The position numbers and the translations under genes are program-made. The notes under the pieces were generated by a model, which saw only the letters and a program-made list of their open reading frames with translations, did no database searches and was not told the origin of the DNA. Positions 33,418 through 42,590 of a DNA stretch of 64,000 nt are shown piece by piece; the stretch's first letter is position 1; each line of letters starts with the position of its first letter. This stretch comes from Ruegeria haliotis (GTDB taxonomy: Bacteria > Pseudomonadota > Alphaproteobacteria > Rhodobacterales > Rhodobacteraceae): the NCBI RefSeq assembly GCF_013377785.1, contig NZ_JABXWT010000016.1:1-64000 (forward strand), read 5' to 3'.

Positions 33418-34959
33418 ATGCGGAACCTTCTTTCCTTTGACCGTTTGATCCGTTCACTTGCTGTGGCGCTGAACGCCCCGTCTGCGTTGGCCTTTATCCC
33501 AGCGCTCAGCCTCGGCGCATTCTGGGTCGGGGGTGAACGGGCGCTGATTGCGACTGCTCTGGGTTTCCCACTGGTGCTGGCAGGTGTCGGCGTGTTGAGG
33601 GACAGACCTGCAAGTGATGGGCGTCGGCAACGCCTATCAGGTGGCCTTCTGGCGAATGATCAGTTCGACATGGAACTTGGCGCGATTTTCGATGCCACCA
33701 ATCGCAGTGGCGAGGACTCGGCTTGCATGGCAGTGGCACTGGACGACTATAACGACCTGCTGGATCTCCACGGGCAAGCGGCGGCAAACCACGTCGCCGA
33801 ACAGTTCTGCGCCCGCGTTCTGTCCATGATCCGCGGCACCGATATCGCCACACGGATCGGCGGGAACAAAATGCTGATCGGCCTGCGTCCTGCGCGACAG
33901 TTGGATCTGGAGGCATGCATCCAGATGTCCGGGCGGGTTCAGTCGCTTGTCGAACACCCTATTATCTTGAACGGAACGGGCGTGTACATGTCCTGTTCCG
34001 TCGGGTTTTGCCTGCACAAAAACGTGTCTGATGACACCGCTGCGGGTTGGAGCGACGCCGCCACTGGCGCGCTGGTTGAGGCACAGCGAAATGGCCCCTC
34101 TACGATTCGGGCCTATTCAACGGAATCCCGCCGCAGGTCACGTATTCGGACCAACCTGCGCAAAGATTTTGAGGCCGCGCTGGACAGTGGCGAAATACGA
34201 CCCTGGTTTCAGCCTCAGATATCAACGGATACAGGGCGCGTAACGGGTTTTGAGGCGCTTGCGCGGTGGGAGCACCCGCAGAAGGGTGTGCTTGGTCCGC
34301 ACCTGTTTCTGCCCTTTGCGGAACAGGCCGAGTTGATGGAACGTCTTGGTCAGACAATGCGACACCATTCGTTTACTGCGATGCGCGACTGGGACCGCGC
34401 CGGGGTGGTTGTGCCCCGGATCGGCGTGAACTTTTCTTCGGACGAATTGCGCGACCCCGGTCTGATTGATCGGCTGAAATGGGAGCTGGATCAGTTTGAC
34501 GTGACCCCGGACCGTTTGGCAGTCGAAGTTCTGGAAACTGTGTTTTCCAGACGGCCTGATGATGTCATAACACGCAACGTCACCGGGCTGGCCGCGCTGG
34601 GATGCTGTATCGATCTTGATGATTTCGGAACCGGTCACGCGTCAATCGCATCGATCAAACGCTTCAATGTCTCGCGGATTAAGATCGACCGATCCTTTGT
34701 TGCCAAGGCGGATCAGGACCCCAGCCAGCAGCAATTGGCCAGCGCCATTCTCACTATGGCAGAGCAGTTGAAAGTTGAGACGCTGGCCGAAGGGGTGGAG
34801 ACACCCGGAGAGCATGCGCTGATGGCTCAGTTGGGGTGTGATCACGTTCAGGGGTTCGGCATCGGCAAGCCAATGCCCTTTGAAAAAACTCTGGATTGGA
34901 TTGCGGCTTACCGAAACAAGATCAACAGGGTCCCGAAAATTGGACGGCAGACTGGCTGA
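33418..34959 (+). CDS. GGDEF/EAL protein with degenerate GGDEF and intact EAL motifs
   Basis: 513 residues: two hydrophobic segments at about 20-58, a GGDEF-like domain (about 85-235) and an EAL domain (about 255-500). The GGDEF signature reads GGNKM (RIGGNKMLIG), so cyclase activity should be lost. The EAL domain keeps FEALARW, the Asn, EVLET, DDFGTG, KIDRSF and EGVET motifs, so it is probably an active cyclic-di-GMP phosphodiesterase. It follows ttcA in the same direction. Confidence 0.9.
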   Translation: MRNLLSFDRLIRSLAVALNAPSALAFIPALSLGAFWVGGERALIATALGFPLVLAGVGVLRDRPASDGRRQRLSGGLLANDQFDMELGAIFDATNRSGEDSACMAVALDDYNDLLDLHGQAAANHVAEQFCARVLSMIRGTDIATRIGGNKMLIGLRPARQLDLEACIQMSGRVQSLVEHPIILNGTGVYMSCSVGFCLHKNVSDDTAAGWSDAATGALVEAQRNGPSTIRAYSTESRRRSRIRTNLRKDFEAALDSGEIRPWFQPQISTDTGRVTGFEALARWEHPQKGVLGPHLFLPFAEQAELMERLGQTMRHHSFTAMRDWDRAGVVVPRIGVNFSSDELRDPGLIDRLKWELDQFDVTPDRLAVEVLETVFSRRPDDVITRNVTGLAALGCCIDLDDFGTGHASIASIKRFNVSRIKIDRSFVAKADQDPSQQQLASAILTMAEQLKVETLAEGVETPGEHALMAQLGCDHVQGFGIGKPMPFEKTLDWIAAYRNKINRVPKIGRQTG

Positions 34960-35085
34960 AAGTCTAAGATTTACACGGATCAAAGCCCTTTCTTGGCGAA
35001 ATAGCGGGCGATTCCGCTTGACCTTTGTGCCTGCACTCTGTTGAACCCTGCGGGTGTCTTTCCCTGCTCAAGGTGGCTGTCCCAG

Positions 35086-36915
35086 ATGGACGATCAGAAC
35101 AAGAATCTCATCCTCGCAACCGCGCTCAGCTTTCTCGTGATCCTTGTGTGGTTCGTGCTGTTCCCTCCGCCGGAACAAGCCCCGGTATCCGAGCAGACCG
35201 AGATCAGCACAACAGAAAGCGGTGAAGTTCAGACGCCCAACGCATCCGGAACGGGCACAGTTGGTGAGGCAACCGCCGCAGCCGAGGAAACTTTGCCCGA
35301 GGCACAGGCCCCTCGCGTTCAAATCGACACGCCACGCCTGAAAGGCAGCCTATCCTTGTCCGGCGGTCGTATCGATGAGCTGTTCCTGAAAGACTACAAA
35401 ACCTCGATCAAAGAAGGCGCGCCTATCGTTGAATTGCTGTCCCCAGTAGGATCAGAGTCGGCTTACTATGCCCTTTATGGCTGGGCCCCCGGCGCAGGCG
35501 TGACTGGCACTGACGTGCCCGGCCCCAACACATTGTGGACGCTTGAACAGGGCGAGACGCTGAGTGTGGACACCCCGGTTACACTGGCATGGGACAATGA
35601 CAATGGTCTGACATTCCGCCGTACCATCTCGGTGGACGAAAACTTCATGTTCTCGGTAACGCAATCGGTTGAAAACGCGACCCAGTCCGAGGTCGGCATG
35701 GCCCCATATGGCATCCTTGCACGCCATGGCATCGGCGAAGACGGGGACCTGCCGGACCTGAAGAACTTCTTCATCCTGCATGAGGGTGTGATCGGTATGG
35801 CCGACGGCACTCTGGCCGAAGTGGACTATGGCGACGTGCGCGATTTCGACATTGACCCAACCGAGCGAGCACAGGCCGAAGTCTATCAGGTCAAGGAAGA
35901 CGGCTGGATCGGATTTACTGACCATTACTGGATGACCACACTGATCCCGGAACCGGGATCGGCGTTCAAAGCAGCCGCAAAATATGATGCGCGCCGTAAA
36001 ATCTACCAGACTGAAACCGTACTGCCGACACTGACGGTTGCGCCCGGAGACACTGCCGAGGTCACTACTCGCCTGTTTGCCGGTGCCAAGGAATGGGAGA
36101 CCATTCGTGAGTACCAGTCTGAAGGTGTGCAGAAATTCATCGACAGCATCGACTGGGGCTGGTTCTTTTTTCTGACCAAGCCGATTTTCTGGTTGCTGCA
36201 CAATATCAACGCACTGATCGGTAACATGGGTTGGTCCATCATCGGCCTGACTCTGATTATCAAGGCAATCCTGTTCCCATTGGCCTACAAATCCTACGTC
36301 TCGATGGCCAAGATGAAGGAACTGCAGCCGCAGATGGAAGCCCTGAAAGAGGCCGCCGGCGATGATCGTCAGAAGGTGCAGCAAGGCATGATGGAGCTGT
36401 ATAAGAAGGAAAAGGTGAACCCCGCAGCGGGTTGTTTGCCAATCCTGATGCAGATCCCGATCTTCTTCTCGCTGTACAAGGTGATCTTTGTCACCATCGA
36501 ATTGCGGCAGGCGCCTTGGTTTGGTCCGTTCCAGGATCTCAGCGCACCTGACCCGACCTCGATCATGAACTTCTTTGGCTGGATGCCTTGGGCCGGACCC
36601 GAGCCGGGTACATTGATGGCAACCGTTCTGATTGGCATCTTGCCTCTGCTTTTGGGCATCTCGATGTGGTTGCAGCAAAAGCTGAACCCGGCACCAACTG
36701 ACGCCACGCAGGCAATGATCTTTGCCTGGATGCCGTGGGTGTTCATGTTCATGCTGGGAAGTTTTGCCAGCGGTCTGGTGGTCTACTGGATTGCGAACAA
36801 CACCATCACGTTCACGCAGCAGTACCTGATCATGCGCAGTCAGGGCTACAAGCCCGACGTGTTCGGCAACATCAAATCCGGTTTCAAGCGAGCATCCAAA
36901 ACGGGCGACAAATGA
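35086..36915 (+). CDS. yidC: Membrane protein insertase YidC
   Basis: 609 residues: an N-terminal anchor (ILATALSFLVILVWFVLF), a large periplasmic beta domain, then the insertase core with about five helices (WGWFFFLTKPIFWLL, MGWSIIGLTLIIKAILFPL, GCLPILMQIPIFFSLYKVI). The start at 35086 (MDDQNKN) fits the family. It overlaps the next gene by ATGA. Confidence 0.96.
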   Translation: MDDQNKNLILATALSFLVILVWFVLFPPPEQAPVSEQTEISTTESGEVQTPNASGTGTVGEATAAAEETLPEAQAPRVQIDTPRLKGSLSLSGGRIDELFLKDYKTSIKEGAPIVELLSPVGSESAYYALYGWAPGAGVTGTDVPGPNTLWTLEQGETLSVDTPVTLAWDNDNGLTFRRTISVDENFMFSVTQSVENATQSEVGMAPYGILARHGIGEDGDLPDLKNFFILHEGVIGMADGTLAEVDYGDVRDFDIDPTERAQAEVYQVKEDGWIGFTDHYWMTTLIPEPGSAFKAAAKYDARRKIYQTETVLPTLTVAPGDTAEVTTRLFAGAKEWETIREYQSEGVQKFIDSIDWGWFFFLTKPIFWLLHNINALIGNMGWSIIGLTLIIKAILFPLAYKSYVSMAKMKELQPQMEALKEAAGDDRQKVQQGMMELYKKEKVNPAAGCLPILMQIPIFFSLYKVIFVTIELRQAPWFGPFQDLSAPDPTSIMNFFGWMPWAGPEPGTLMATVLIGILPLLLGISMWLQQKLNPAPTDATQAMIFAWMPWVFMFMLGSFASGLVVYWIANNTITFTQQYLIMRSQGYKPDVFGNIKSGFKRASKTGDK

Positions 36916-37649
36916 GTGGAATAGTCACCAACCTCTGGCGACACCCGATTAAAAGCCATGGTCGGGAAGCCCTTGAAGTCGTCACAGTACTCCCCGGGCA
37001 TACTATGCCCGGGGATCGCGTTTGGGCCGTTGCGCACGAAGCATCCAAGGCCGATGGCACAGAATGGGTACCGTGCTCGAACTTCAGTAGGGTCGCGAAA
37101 GCGCCGCAGCTGATGGCAGTGTCGGCTCGCCTTGGGACAGACGGTGTAACGCTCAGCCATCCACAGCGGCCCGAGATCAGCTTTGATCCGGACACGCAGC
37201 AAGACGTCTTTTTGGACTGGGTCAAGCCATTGATGCCCTCAGACCGCGCGGCCTCGGCACGCATCATTCGCGTCCCGGGTCGAGGTATGACCGACAGCGA
37301 TTACCCGTCGATCAGCCTGTGTAACATGGCATCACACCAAGCGGTTGAACAGAAACTGAATCAGGACCTGTCGATTCACCGCTGGCGCGGCAATGTCTGG
37401 TTCGATGGCTTTCCAGAATGGGCAGAATTCGACTGGCTGGGTCGCGACGTTCAGATTGGCGACACAGTACTGCACATCCGCGAGCGTATCACACGCTGTC
37501 GGGCCACGACGGCAAACCCCGAAACGGGTGAGCGTGATGCCGACACGCTGGGCGCGCTGGGTACCTGGGACCATCAGGATTTCGGCGTGTACGCCGAAGT
37601 GATCCGCGGCGGCACATTCAAAATTGGCGACAAGGTACATGTGGTATGA
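36912..37649 (+). CDS. MOSC-domain protein
   Basis: A 245-residue molybdenum-cofactor sulfurase C-terminal domain protein. The N-terminal MOSC_N-type barrel (IVTNLWRHPIKSHGREALE, GDRVWAVAHE) is followed by the MOSC core with RCRATTANPETGERD carrying the conserved cysteine. Such proteins handle sulfur or molybdenum-cofactor-dependent reduction of N-hydroxylated compounds. It is flanked by ATGA overlaps with yidC and engB. Confidence 0.88.
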   Translation: MSGIVTNLWRHPIKSHGREALEVVTVLPGHTMPGDRVWAVAHEASKADGTEWVPCSNFSRVAKAPQLMAVSARLGTDGVTLSHPQRPEISFDPDTQQDVFLDWVKPLMPSDRAASARIIRVPGRGMTDSDYPSISLCNMASHQAVEQKLNQDLSIHRWRGNVWFDGFPEWAEFDWLGRDVQIGDTVLHIRERITRCRATTANPETGERDADTLGALGTWDHQDFGVYAEVIRGGTFKIGDKVHVV

Positions 37650-38299
37650 ATACACTCCCATTTCCCCCAGCCGCAGAGCCAGACGCTTTTGCACTGGAGG
37701 CTGGCCGCAAACTGTTCGCCGGGCAATCCGAGTTTGTCAAAGGTGTTGTTGCAATGAACGGCCTGCCGGCCCCCGATCGGATGGAGGTCTGTTTTGCCGG
37801 GCGTTCGAACGTGGGCAAGTCCAGCCTGATCAACGCACTGACCGGCACCAAGGGCTTGGCGCGCGCCTCGAACACCCCCGGGCGCACGCAAGAGATCAAC
37901 TATTTCACGCAAGGCCCTGACCTGTATCTGGTCGATCTGCCGGGTTATGGCTATGCCAATGCGCCCGTAAAGGTGGTTGAGACATGGCAAAAACTGCTGA
38001 AGAAGTATCTGAGCGGCCGTCAAACCCTACGACGCGCCTTCGTCCTGGTCGATTCGCGCCACGGGGTGAAACCGGTCGATGACGAGATCATGAAGCTGCT
38101 GGACACCAGCGCCGTGACATTTCAATGCGTGATGACCAAGATGGACAAGGTGAAGGAAAAAGATCGGGCGAAAGTGCTGGATCAGGTGCGCGCCGCGCTA
38201 TCCAAACACCCTGCCGCATATCCTGAAATCGTGCTGACCTCGTCCGAAAAAGGCGACGGTATTTCAACCCTGCGCTCGATCATTACGCATTTGGAATAG
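37646..38299 (+). CDS. engB: Ribosome biogenesis GTP-binding protein EngB (YsxC/YihA)
   Basis: A 217-residue TRAFAC GTPase with G1 GRSNVGKSSLINAL, G2/G3 with NTPGRTQEINYF and DLPGYG, and G4 TKMDKV. It is needed for assembly of the large ribosomal subunit. It starts on the MOSC stop (ATGA). Confidence 0.95.
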   Translation: MNTLPFPPAAEPDAFALEAGRKLFAGQSEFVKGVVAMNGLPAPDRMEVCFAGRSNVGKSSLINALTGTKGLARASNTPGRTQEINYFTQGPDLYLVDLPGYGYANAPVKVVETWQKLLKKYLSGRQTLRRAFVLVDSRHGVKPVDDEIMKLLDTSAVTFQCVMTKMDKVKEKDRAKVLDQVRAALSKHPAAYPEIVLTSSEKGDGISTLRSIITHLE

Positions 38300-38359
38300 C
38301 CAAACCCTTGGCAGCACAGGACAAAGGTCCTAACACGGAACGCCAGAGGGATCTAAGGC

Positions 38360-39223
38360 ATGAAGGCACAAGATATGAACCGGGATTGGATCGCAACCGC
38401 CGCCACTCTGAACAGCGCGTTGCCGTATCTACAACGCTATGATGGCGCCGTTGTCGTCATCAAGCTGGGTGGGCATGCCATGGGCAGTGACGAAGCGATG
38501 GAAAGCTTTGCACGCGACGTGGTTCTGATGCGCCAGGTTGGCGTGAACCCTGTGGTTGTTCATGGCGGTGGGCCGATGATCAACGCGATGCTGGACAAGC
38601 TGGATATTCAATCCGAATTTGTGAACGGCAAGCGCGTAACCGACAAGGCAACGGTCGAAGTGGTCGAAATGGTGCTGTCCGGCCTCGTCAACAAACGCAT
38701 TGTGCAGGCGATCAACGCACAAGGCGGGATGGCTGTCGGGTTGTCCGGCAAAGATGCGCATCTGATGGTTTGCGAGCAGACCGATTCCTCGTTGGGCTTT
38801 GTCGGCAGCCCATCCGAGATGAACCCAAAAATCCTGAACGATCTGTTCTCGCATGACGTGATCCCCGTGATCGCTCCGCTGGGCGCAGGCGCAAATGGTG
38901 AAACCTTTAACGTCAATGGCGATACCGCCGCCGGTGCAATCGCCTCGGCGTTGAAAGCGGATCGACTGCTGCTGCTGACGGACGTCTCTGGCGTAAAAAA
39001 TGCCGCCGGTGATGTTGTGACCGAATTGAAGGCAGGCCAGATCCGCGAGATGACCAGCGAAGGTACAATCGCGGGCGGAATGATTCCAAAGACGGAAACC
39101 GCTCTGGACGCTTTGCACAGCGGTGTGCGGGCTGTTGTCATTCTGGACGGGCGCGCACCAAATGCGGTACTTCTGGAATTGTTCACCGAACATGGCGCCG
39201 GGTCTCTGATCCGGCCAGACTGA
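38360..39223 (+). CDS. argB: Acetylglutamate kinase
   Basis: 287 residues; the second step of arginine biosynthesis (N-acetylglutamate phosphorylation). KLGGHAMG near residue 30, VVHGGGPMINAML, NVNGDTAAGAIA and GGMIPKTETALDAL are the family blocks. A TAAGG site precedes the chosen ATG; M6 at 38375 is an alternative. Confidence 0.96.
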   Translation: MKAQDMNRDWIATAATLNSALPYLQRYDGAVVVIKLGGHAMGSDEAMESFARDVVLMRQVGVNPVVVHGGGPMINAMLDKLDIQSEFVNGKRVTDKATVEVVEMVLSGLVNKRIVQAINAQGGMAVGLSGKDAHLMVCEQTDSSLGFVGSPSEMNPKILNDLFSHDVIPVIAPLGAGANGETFNVNGDTAAGAIASALKADRLLLLTDVSGVKNAAGDVVTELKAGQIREMTSEGTIAGGMIPKTETALDALHSGVRAVVILDGRAPNAVLLELFTEHGAGSLIRPD

Positions 39224-39245
39224 CCAAGCAAACAGCGGAGGCGGC

Positions 39246-39941
39246 ATGACAGTACAACCTGAACCTGCCTCTGAAGCTACGGAACCTGTGCTTTTTGCCC
39301 GAGTCGAGAAGGCCACGCAAGAGGCAGGCTTGATCATCATGGGGGCGCTGCATCCCCGCCTCTCTCAGGCCAAACAACTTGAGAATGGCACCTTGGTCTT
39401 GCTGGGCACCGCCGGTGCATTCTGGCCCGCCCTAAAAGCCTCTCCCGAGTGGTTGGACCATCAGCGGGACCCAATCGACAGATGGTCTTCGCGGGTTATC
39501 GGGCAAATGGCCCAGGATTTTGGGGCGCAGGCATACTTTCCTTTTGGCGGTCCCCCTTACACGCCGTTCATAGATTGGGCGCTGAAGTCTGGACGCACCT
39601 TCAGCAGCCCCATTGGCGCCTTGGTTCATGATGCGGTAGGAATGCTAACTTCGTTCAGGGGTGCGCTGCACTTTGTAGACGAATTCGACATACCTCAGGC
39701 GGCAGAGCAATCTCCCTGTGTCACCTGCCCTGCCCCGTGTACATTGGCTTGCCCGGTTGGAGCGTTGAATGCAGACAGTTTTTACGACGTGGATGCCTGC
39801 CACAGCCACCTGAACTCGGTCGCAGGACAAAGTTGCATGACGGGTGGGTGCGCGGCACGATTGGCCTGCCCACTCAGCGAGGGCGCAGGGCGGCTTGCCG
39901 AACAATCGGCACATCATATGAAAGCGTTTCACCCGTCATGA
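39246..39941 (+). CDS. Ferredoxin-like cysteine-rich protein
   Basis: 231 residues. The C-terminal part has a cysteine-dense cluster (CVTCPAPCTLACPVGAL, SCMTGGCAARLACP) suitable for iron-sulfur binding. The N-terminal half has the LGTAGAFWPAL and PFGGPPYTPF features common to roseobacter 'ferredoxin-like' proteins. Function is unknown; a redox role is inferred. It overlaps the phosphatase gene by ATGA. Confidence 0.7.
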   Translation: MTVQPEPASEATEPVLFARVEKATQEAGLIIMGALHPRLSQAKQLENGTLVLLGTAGAFWPALKASPEWLDHQRDPIDRWSSRVIGQMAQDFGAQAYFPFGGPPYTPFIDWALKSGRTFSSPIGALVHDAVGMLTSFRGALHFVDEFDIPQAAEQSPCVTCPAPCTLACPVGALNADSFYDVDACHSHLNSVAGQSCMTGGCAARLACPLSEGAGRLAEQSAHHMKAFHPS

Positions 39942-40435
39942 CCCGCACTCTGATCCTGACCCGTCACGCGAAATCCAGTTGGGATGACCCGCTTCTGAAC
40001 GATCATGATCGACCACTGAGCAAACGTGGACGCAAATCAGCCCCGGCAGTCGGCGCGTGGCTAAAGAAAAACAATTGGCTGCCTGATGAGGTCATCAGTT
40101 CCACATCCGCCCGGACTCGCGAGACATGGCAAAGAATGGGGTTACAGGCTACAATAGTTGGCTTCACGCGCGATCTGTATCTGGCTGGGGCTCACGAGGT
40201 GCTGACCGCTCTGTCCGGCGCATCTGGGCAAACTGTAATGATGTTGGGGCATAATCCCGGGATCGCAGGATTTGCTACGCAGATCGTTCGGCAGCGTCCG
40301 GACCATGAGAGGTTCCCTGACTACCCCACCGGCGCAACTACGATTATCCGGTTCGAAATCGACAATTGGGCGGACATAGTCTGGCACAGCGGCGACGTTC
40401 TGGGCTTTGCCATTCCACGCGAGCTGCTGGAATAG
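39938..40435 (+). CDS. Histidine phosphatase family protein (SixA-like)
   Basis: A 165-residue RHG phosphatase: LTRHAKSSWDDP contains the nucleophilic His at position 9, with STSARTRETWQRM and LGHNPGIAGFA further on. SixA-type enzymes dephosphorylate phosphohistidine in signalling proteins; the target here is unknown. The frame starting at 39737 lies within the previous gene and is rejected. Confidence 0.87.
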   Translation: MTRTLILTRHAKSSWDDPLLNDHDRPLSKRGRKSAPAVGAWLKKNNWLPDEVISSTSARTRETWQRMGLQATIVGFTRDLYLAGAHEVLTALSGASGQTVMMLGHNPGIAGFATQIVRQRPDHERFPDYPTGATTIIRFEIDNWADIVWHSGDVLGFAIPRELLE

Positions 40436-40437
40436 AA

Positions 40438-40458
40438 AAGGCGGGAAAACCCCGCCTT
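40438..40458. terminator. Bidirectional terminator between the SixA-like gene and aapP
   Basis: AAGGCGGG/CCCGCCTT stem with a 5-nt AAAAC loop, A-rich on one side and TCTCTT on the other, placed between the convergent phosphatase (ends 40435) and aapP (ends 40481). Confidence 0.75.
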
Positions 40459-40480
40459 CTCTTGTGATTCAGGATTTGGA

Positions 40481-41272
40481 TCAGTGTCCCAGAATCTGGC
40501 TGAGGAACAACTTGGTCCGTTCGCTTTGCGGGTTGTTGAAGAACTCTTCCGGTTCGTTCTGCTCCACGATCTGACCGGCATCCATAAAGATCACCCGGTT
40601 CGCCACCTGACGGGCAAAACCCATCTCGTGGGTCACGCAGAGCATGGTCATGCCCTCTTCGGCCAGCTCGATCATGGTATCGAGCACCTCTTTGATCATC
40701 TCAGGGTCCAATGCCGATGTAGGTTCGTCGAACAACATGATCCGCGGGCGCATACACAGCGAGCGGGCAATCGCCACACGCTGCTGCTGACCACCAGACA
40801 ACTGACCCGGATATTTCAGCGCCTGCTCGGGGATTTTCACCTTCTCAAGGAAGTGCATCGCCGTTTCTTCAGCCTCTTTCCGGGGCGTTTTACGGACCCA
40901 GATCGGTGCCAGCGTGCAGTTTTCCAGAATGGTCAGGTGCGGGAACAGGTTGAAGTGCTGAAACACCATCCCAACCTCGGACCGGATCTTGTCGATGTTC
41001 TTGAGGTCATTCGACAACTCGGTTCCATCCACCATGATCGTGCCCTGCTGGTGTTCTTCCAGCGCGTTCAGGCAACGGATCAGGGTAGATTTGCCCGAGC
41101 CCGATGGGCCCGCGATCACGATCCGCTCGCCTTGATTGACGGTCAGATTGATGTCGCGCAGCACGTGGAAAGCGCCGTACCACTTGTTCATTCCGTTGAT
41201 TTCGATGGCGACTTCGTCGCTCACCTGCATCTTGGAGCGGTCGATTTCGCGTTCAATAGCAAGTTCAGACAT
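40481..41272 (-). CDS. aapP: General L-amino-acid ABC transporter, ATP-binding protein
   Basis: 263 residues with Walker A AGPSGSGKSTLIRCL, signature LSGGQQQRVAIAR and Walker B IMLFDEPTSALDP. It energises uptake of L-amino acids across the inner membrane together with AapQ and AapM. It is last in aapJQMP, 12 bp after aapM. Confidence 0.94.
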   Translation of the reverse strand: MSELAIEREIDRSKMQVSDEVAIEINGMNKWYGAFHVLRDINLTVNQGERIVIAGPSGSGKSTLIRCLNALEEHQQGTIMVDGTELSNDLKNIDKIRSEVGMVFQHFNLFPHLTILENCTLAPIWVRKTPRKEAEETAMHFLEKVKIPEQALKYPGQLSGGQQQRVAIARSLCMRPRIMLFDEPTSALDPEMIKEVLDTMIELAEEGMTMLCVTHEMGFARQVANRVIFMDAGQIVEQNEPEEFFNNPQSERTKLFLSQILGH

Positions 41273-41284
41273 ATGTTGAACTCC

Positions 41285-42589
41285 TTAATGATGGCCAGTC
41301 TGAAGCTTGCGCTCCAGATACATGGAATAACGGGACATGGAAAAGCAGACGACGAAGAACAGCGCGCCAATGAAGGCGAACAGTTCCCAGTAGATGCCAT
41401 TCCACGCGGTATCGGCGCGGATCGCGTTGGCTAGGCCAAGCACGTCGAACAGCCCGATGATCGACACCAGAACCGTATCCTTGAAGATCCCGATGAATGT
41501 GCTCACGATGCCCGGAATTGAGATTTTCAGGGCTTGCGGCATGATGATCAATCGCTGGGCCTGCCAGTAGTTCAGCCCCAGACTGTCGGCACCTTCGTAC
41601 TGACCCCGTGGCAGGGCAGCCAGGCCACCGCGGATCACTTCGGCCATATAGGCGGCCGAGAACAGGGTCATCATGATCATCACCCGCAGGATGATGTCAA
41701 AGTTGGTACCGGGTGGCAGGAACAGGTTCAGCAGCAGCGACGCCACAAACAATAGGGTGATCAGCGGCACGCCACGGATGAACTCGATAAAGCCCACGCA
41801 CATGTATTTGACGATCAGCAAGTCGGACTGGCGGCCCAGCGCCAAAACGATGCCGATTGGCAGGGATACACCGATGGCCACAACGCCCAGCAGGATCGCC
41901 AGCATGAAGCCACCGAACTGACGGCTTTGCACCGCTTCGATTCCAATCGGCAGGATCGAGTCCATGACGCCTACGAAGTAGCTCGACAGTATCAGCCACC
42001 AGATCACCGCGGCCACTGCGGCACCTATCATCCCGATCAATTCGCTCAGTTGCTTGTTGAGAAGGTTGTAGACAAACCAGCCAAGGACAAACCCGATCGC
42101 TGCCGACATCGGCCCCCAAATGGTACCACCCCACATCAGGAACGGCATCAGGAACGGGTAGATCCCCGTGATGATCAGCATCTTGGTCGGCACACGATCC
42201 GAATACAGAACCGGCGCCAGCGCAACCAGCAACAGAACAAGCGACAGAATCGGGCGCCAGTACAAATGGCTTGGATAGAAGCCGAACAGCAGCTGCAGCC
42301 AGCGGTCGTTGATGACGGCCCAGCAAGCATGACCATGGGTAGAACCCCAGGTGGCCATCATGATCTCACGACACTCTGTCAGTGAATTGGCGTTCCAAAC
42401 GGATTGGAACGTCCACGGCAGCACACCCGACAGAACATAGTAAACCGCATAAAGCGAGATCACGGTCAGGATCGAGTTGAACCAGCCTGAGAACAGATTG
42501 TGCCGAACCCAGCCGATCAATCCGACTTCGGAAGCTGGCGGAGCTTGTTCCGGCAACATCTCTGTGCGGACAAATGAAACATCACTCAT
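41285..42589 (-). CDS. aapM: General L-amino-acid ABC transporter, permease AapM
   Basis: About 434 residues with at least eight helices and the permease EAA-like segment EVIRGGLAALPRGQYEGADSL. ATG at 42589 (MSDVSF) lies right after the aapQ stop; the longer frame to 42613 overlaps aapQ. It pairs with AapQ in the membrane channel. Confidence 0.93.
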   Translation of the reverse strand: MSDVSFVRTEMLPEQAPPASEVGLIGWVRHNLFSGWFNSILTVISLYAVYYVLSGVLPWTFQSVWNANSLTECREIMMATWGSTHGHACWAVINDRWLQLLFGFYPSHLYWRPILSLVLLLVALAPVLYSDRVPTKMLIITGIYPFLMPFLMWGGTIWGPMSAAIGFVLGWFVYNLLNKQLSELIGMIGAAVAAVIWWLILSSYFVGVMDSILPIGIEAVQSRQFGGFMLAILLGVVAIGVSLPIGIVLALGRQSDLLIVKYMCVGFIEFIRGVPLITLLFVASLLLNLFLPPGTNFDIILRVMIMMTLFSAAYMAEVIRGGLAALPRGQYEGADSLGLNYWQAQRLIIMPQALKISIPGIVSTFIGIFKDTVLVSIIGLFDVLGLANAIRADTAWNGIYWELFAFIGALFFVVCFSMSRYSMYLERKLQTGHH

Positions 42590-42590
42590 A

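Noticed and set aside
35452..36678. 408-codon minus-strand frame
   Set aside because: Antisense to yidC, which is certain.
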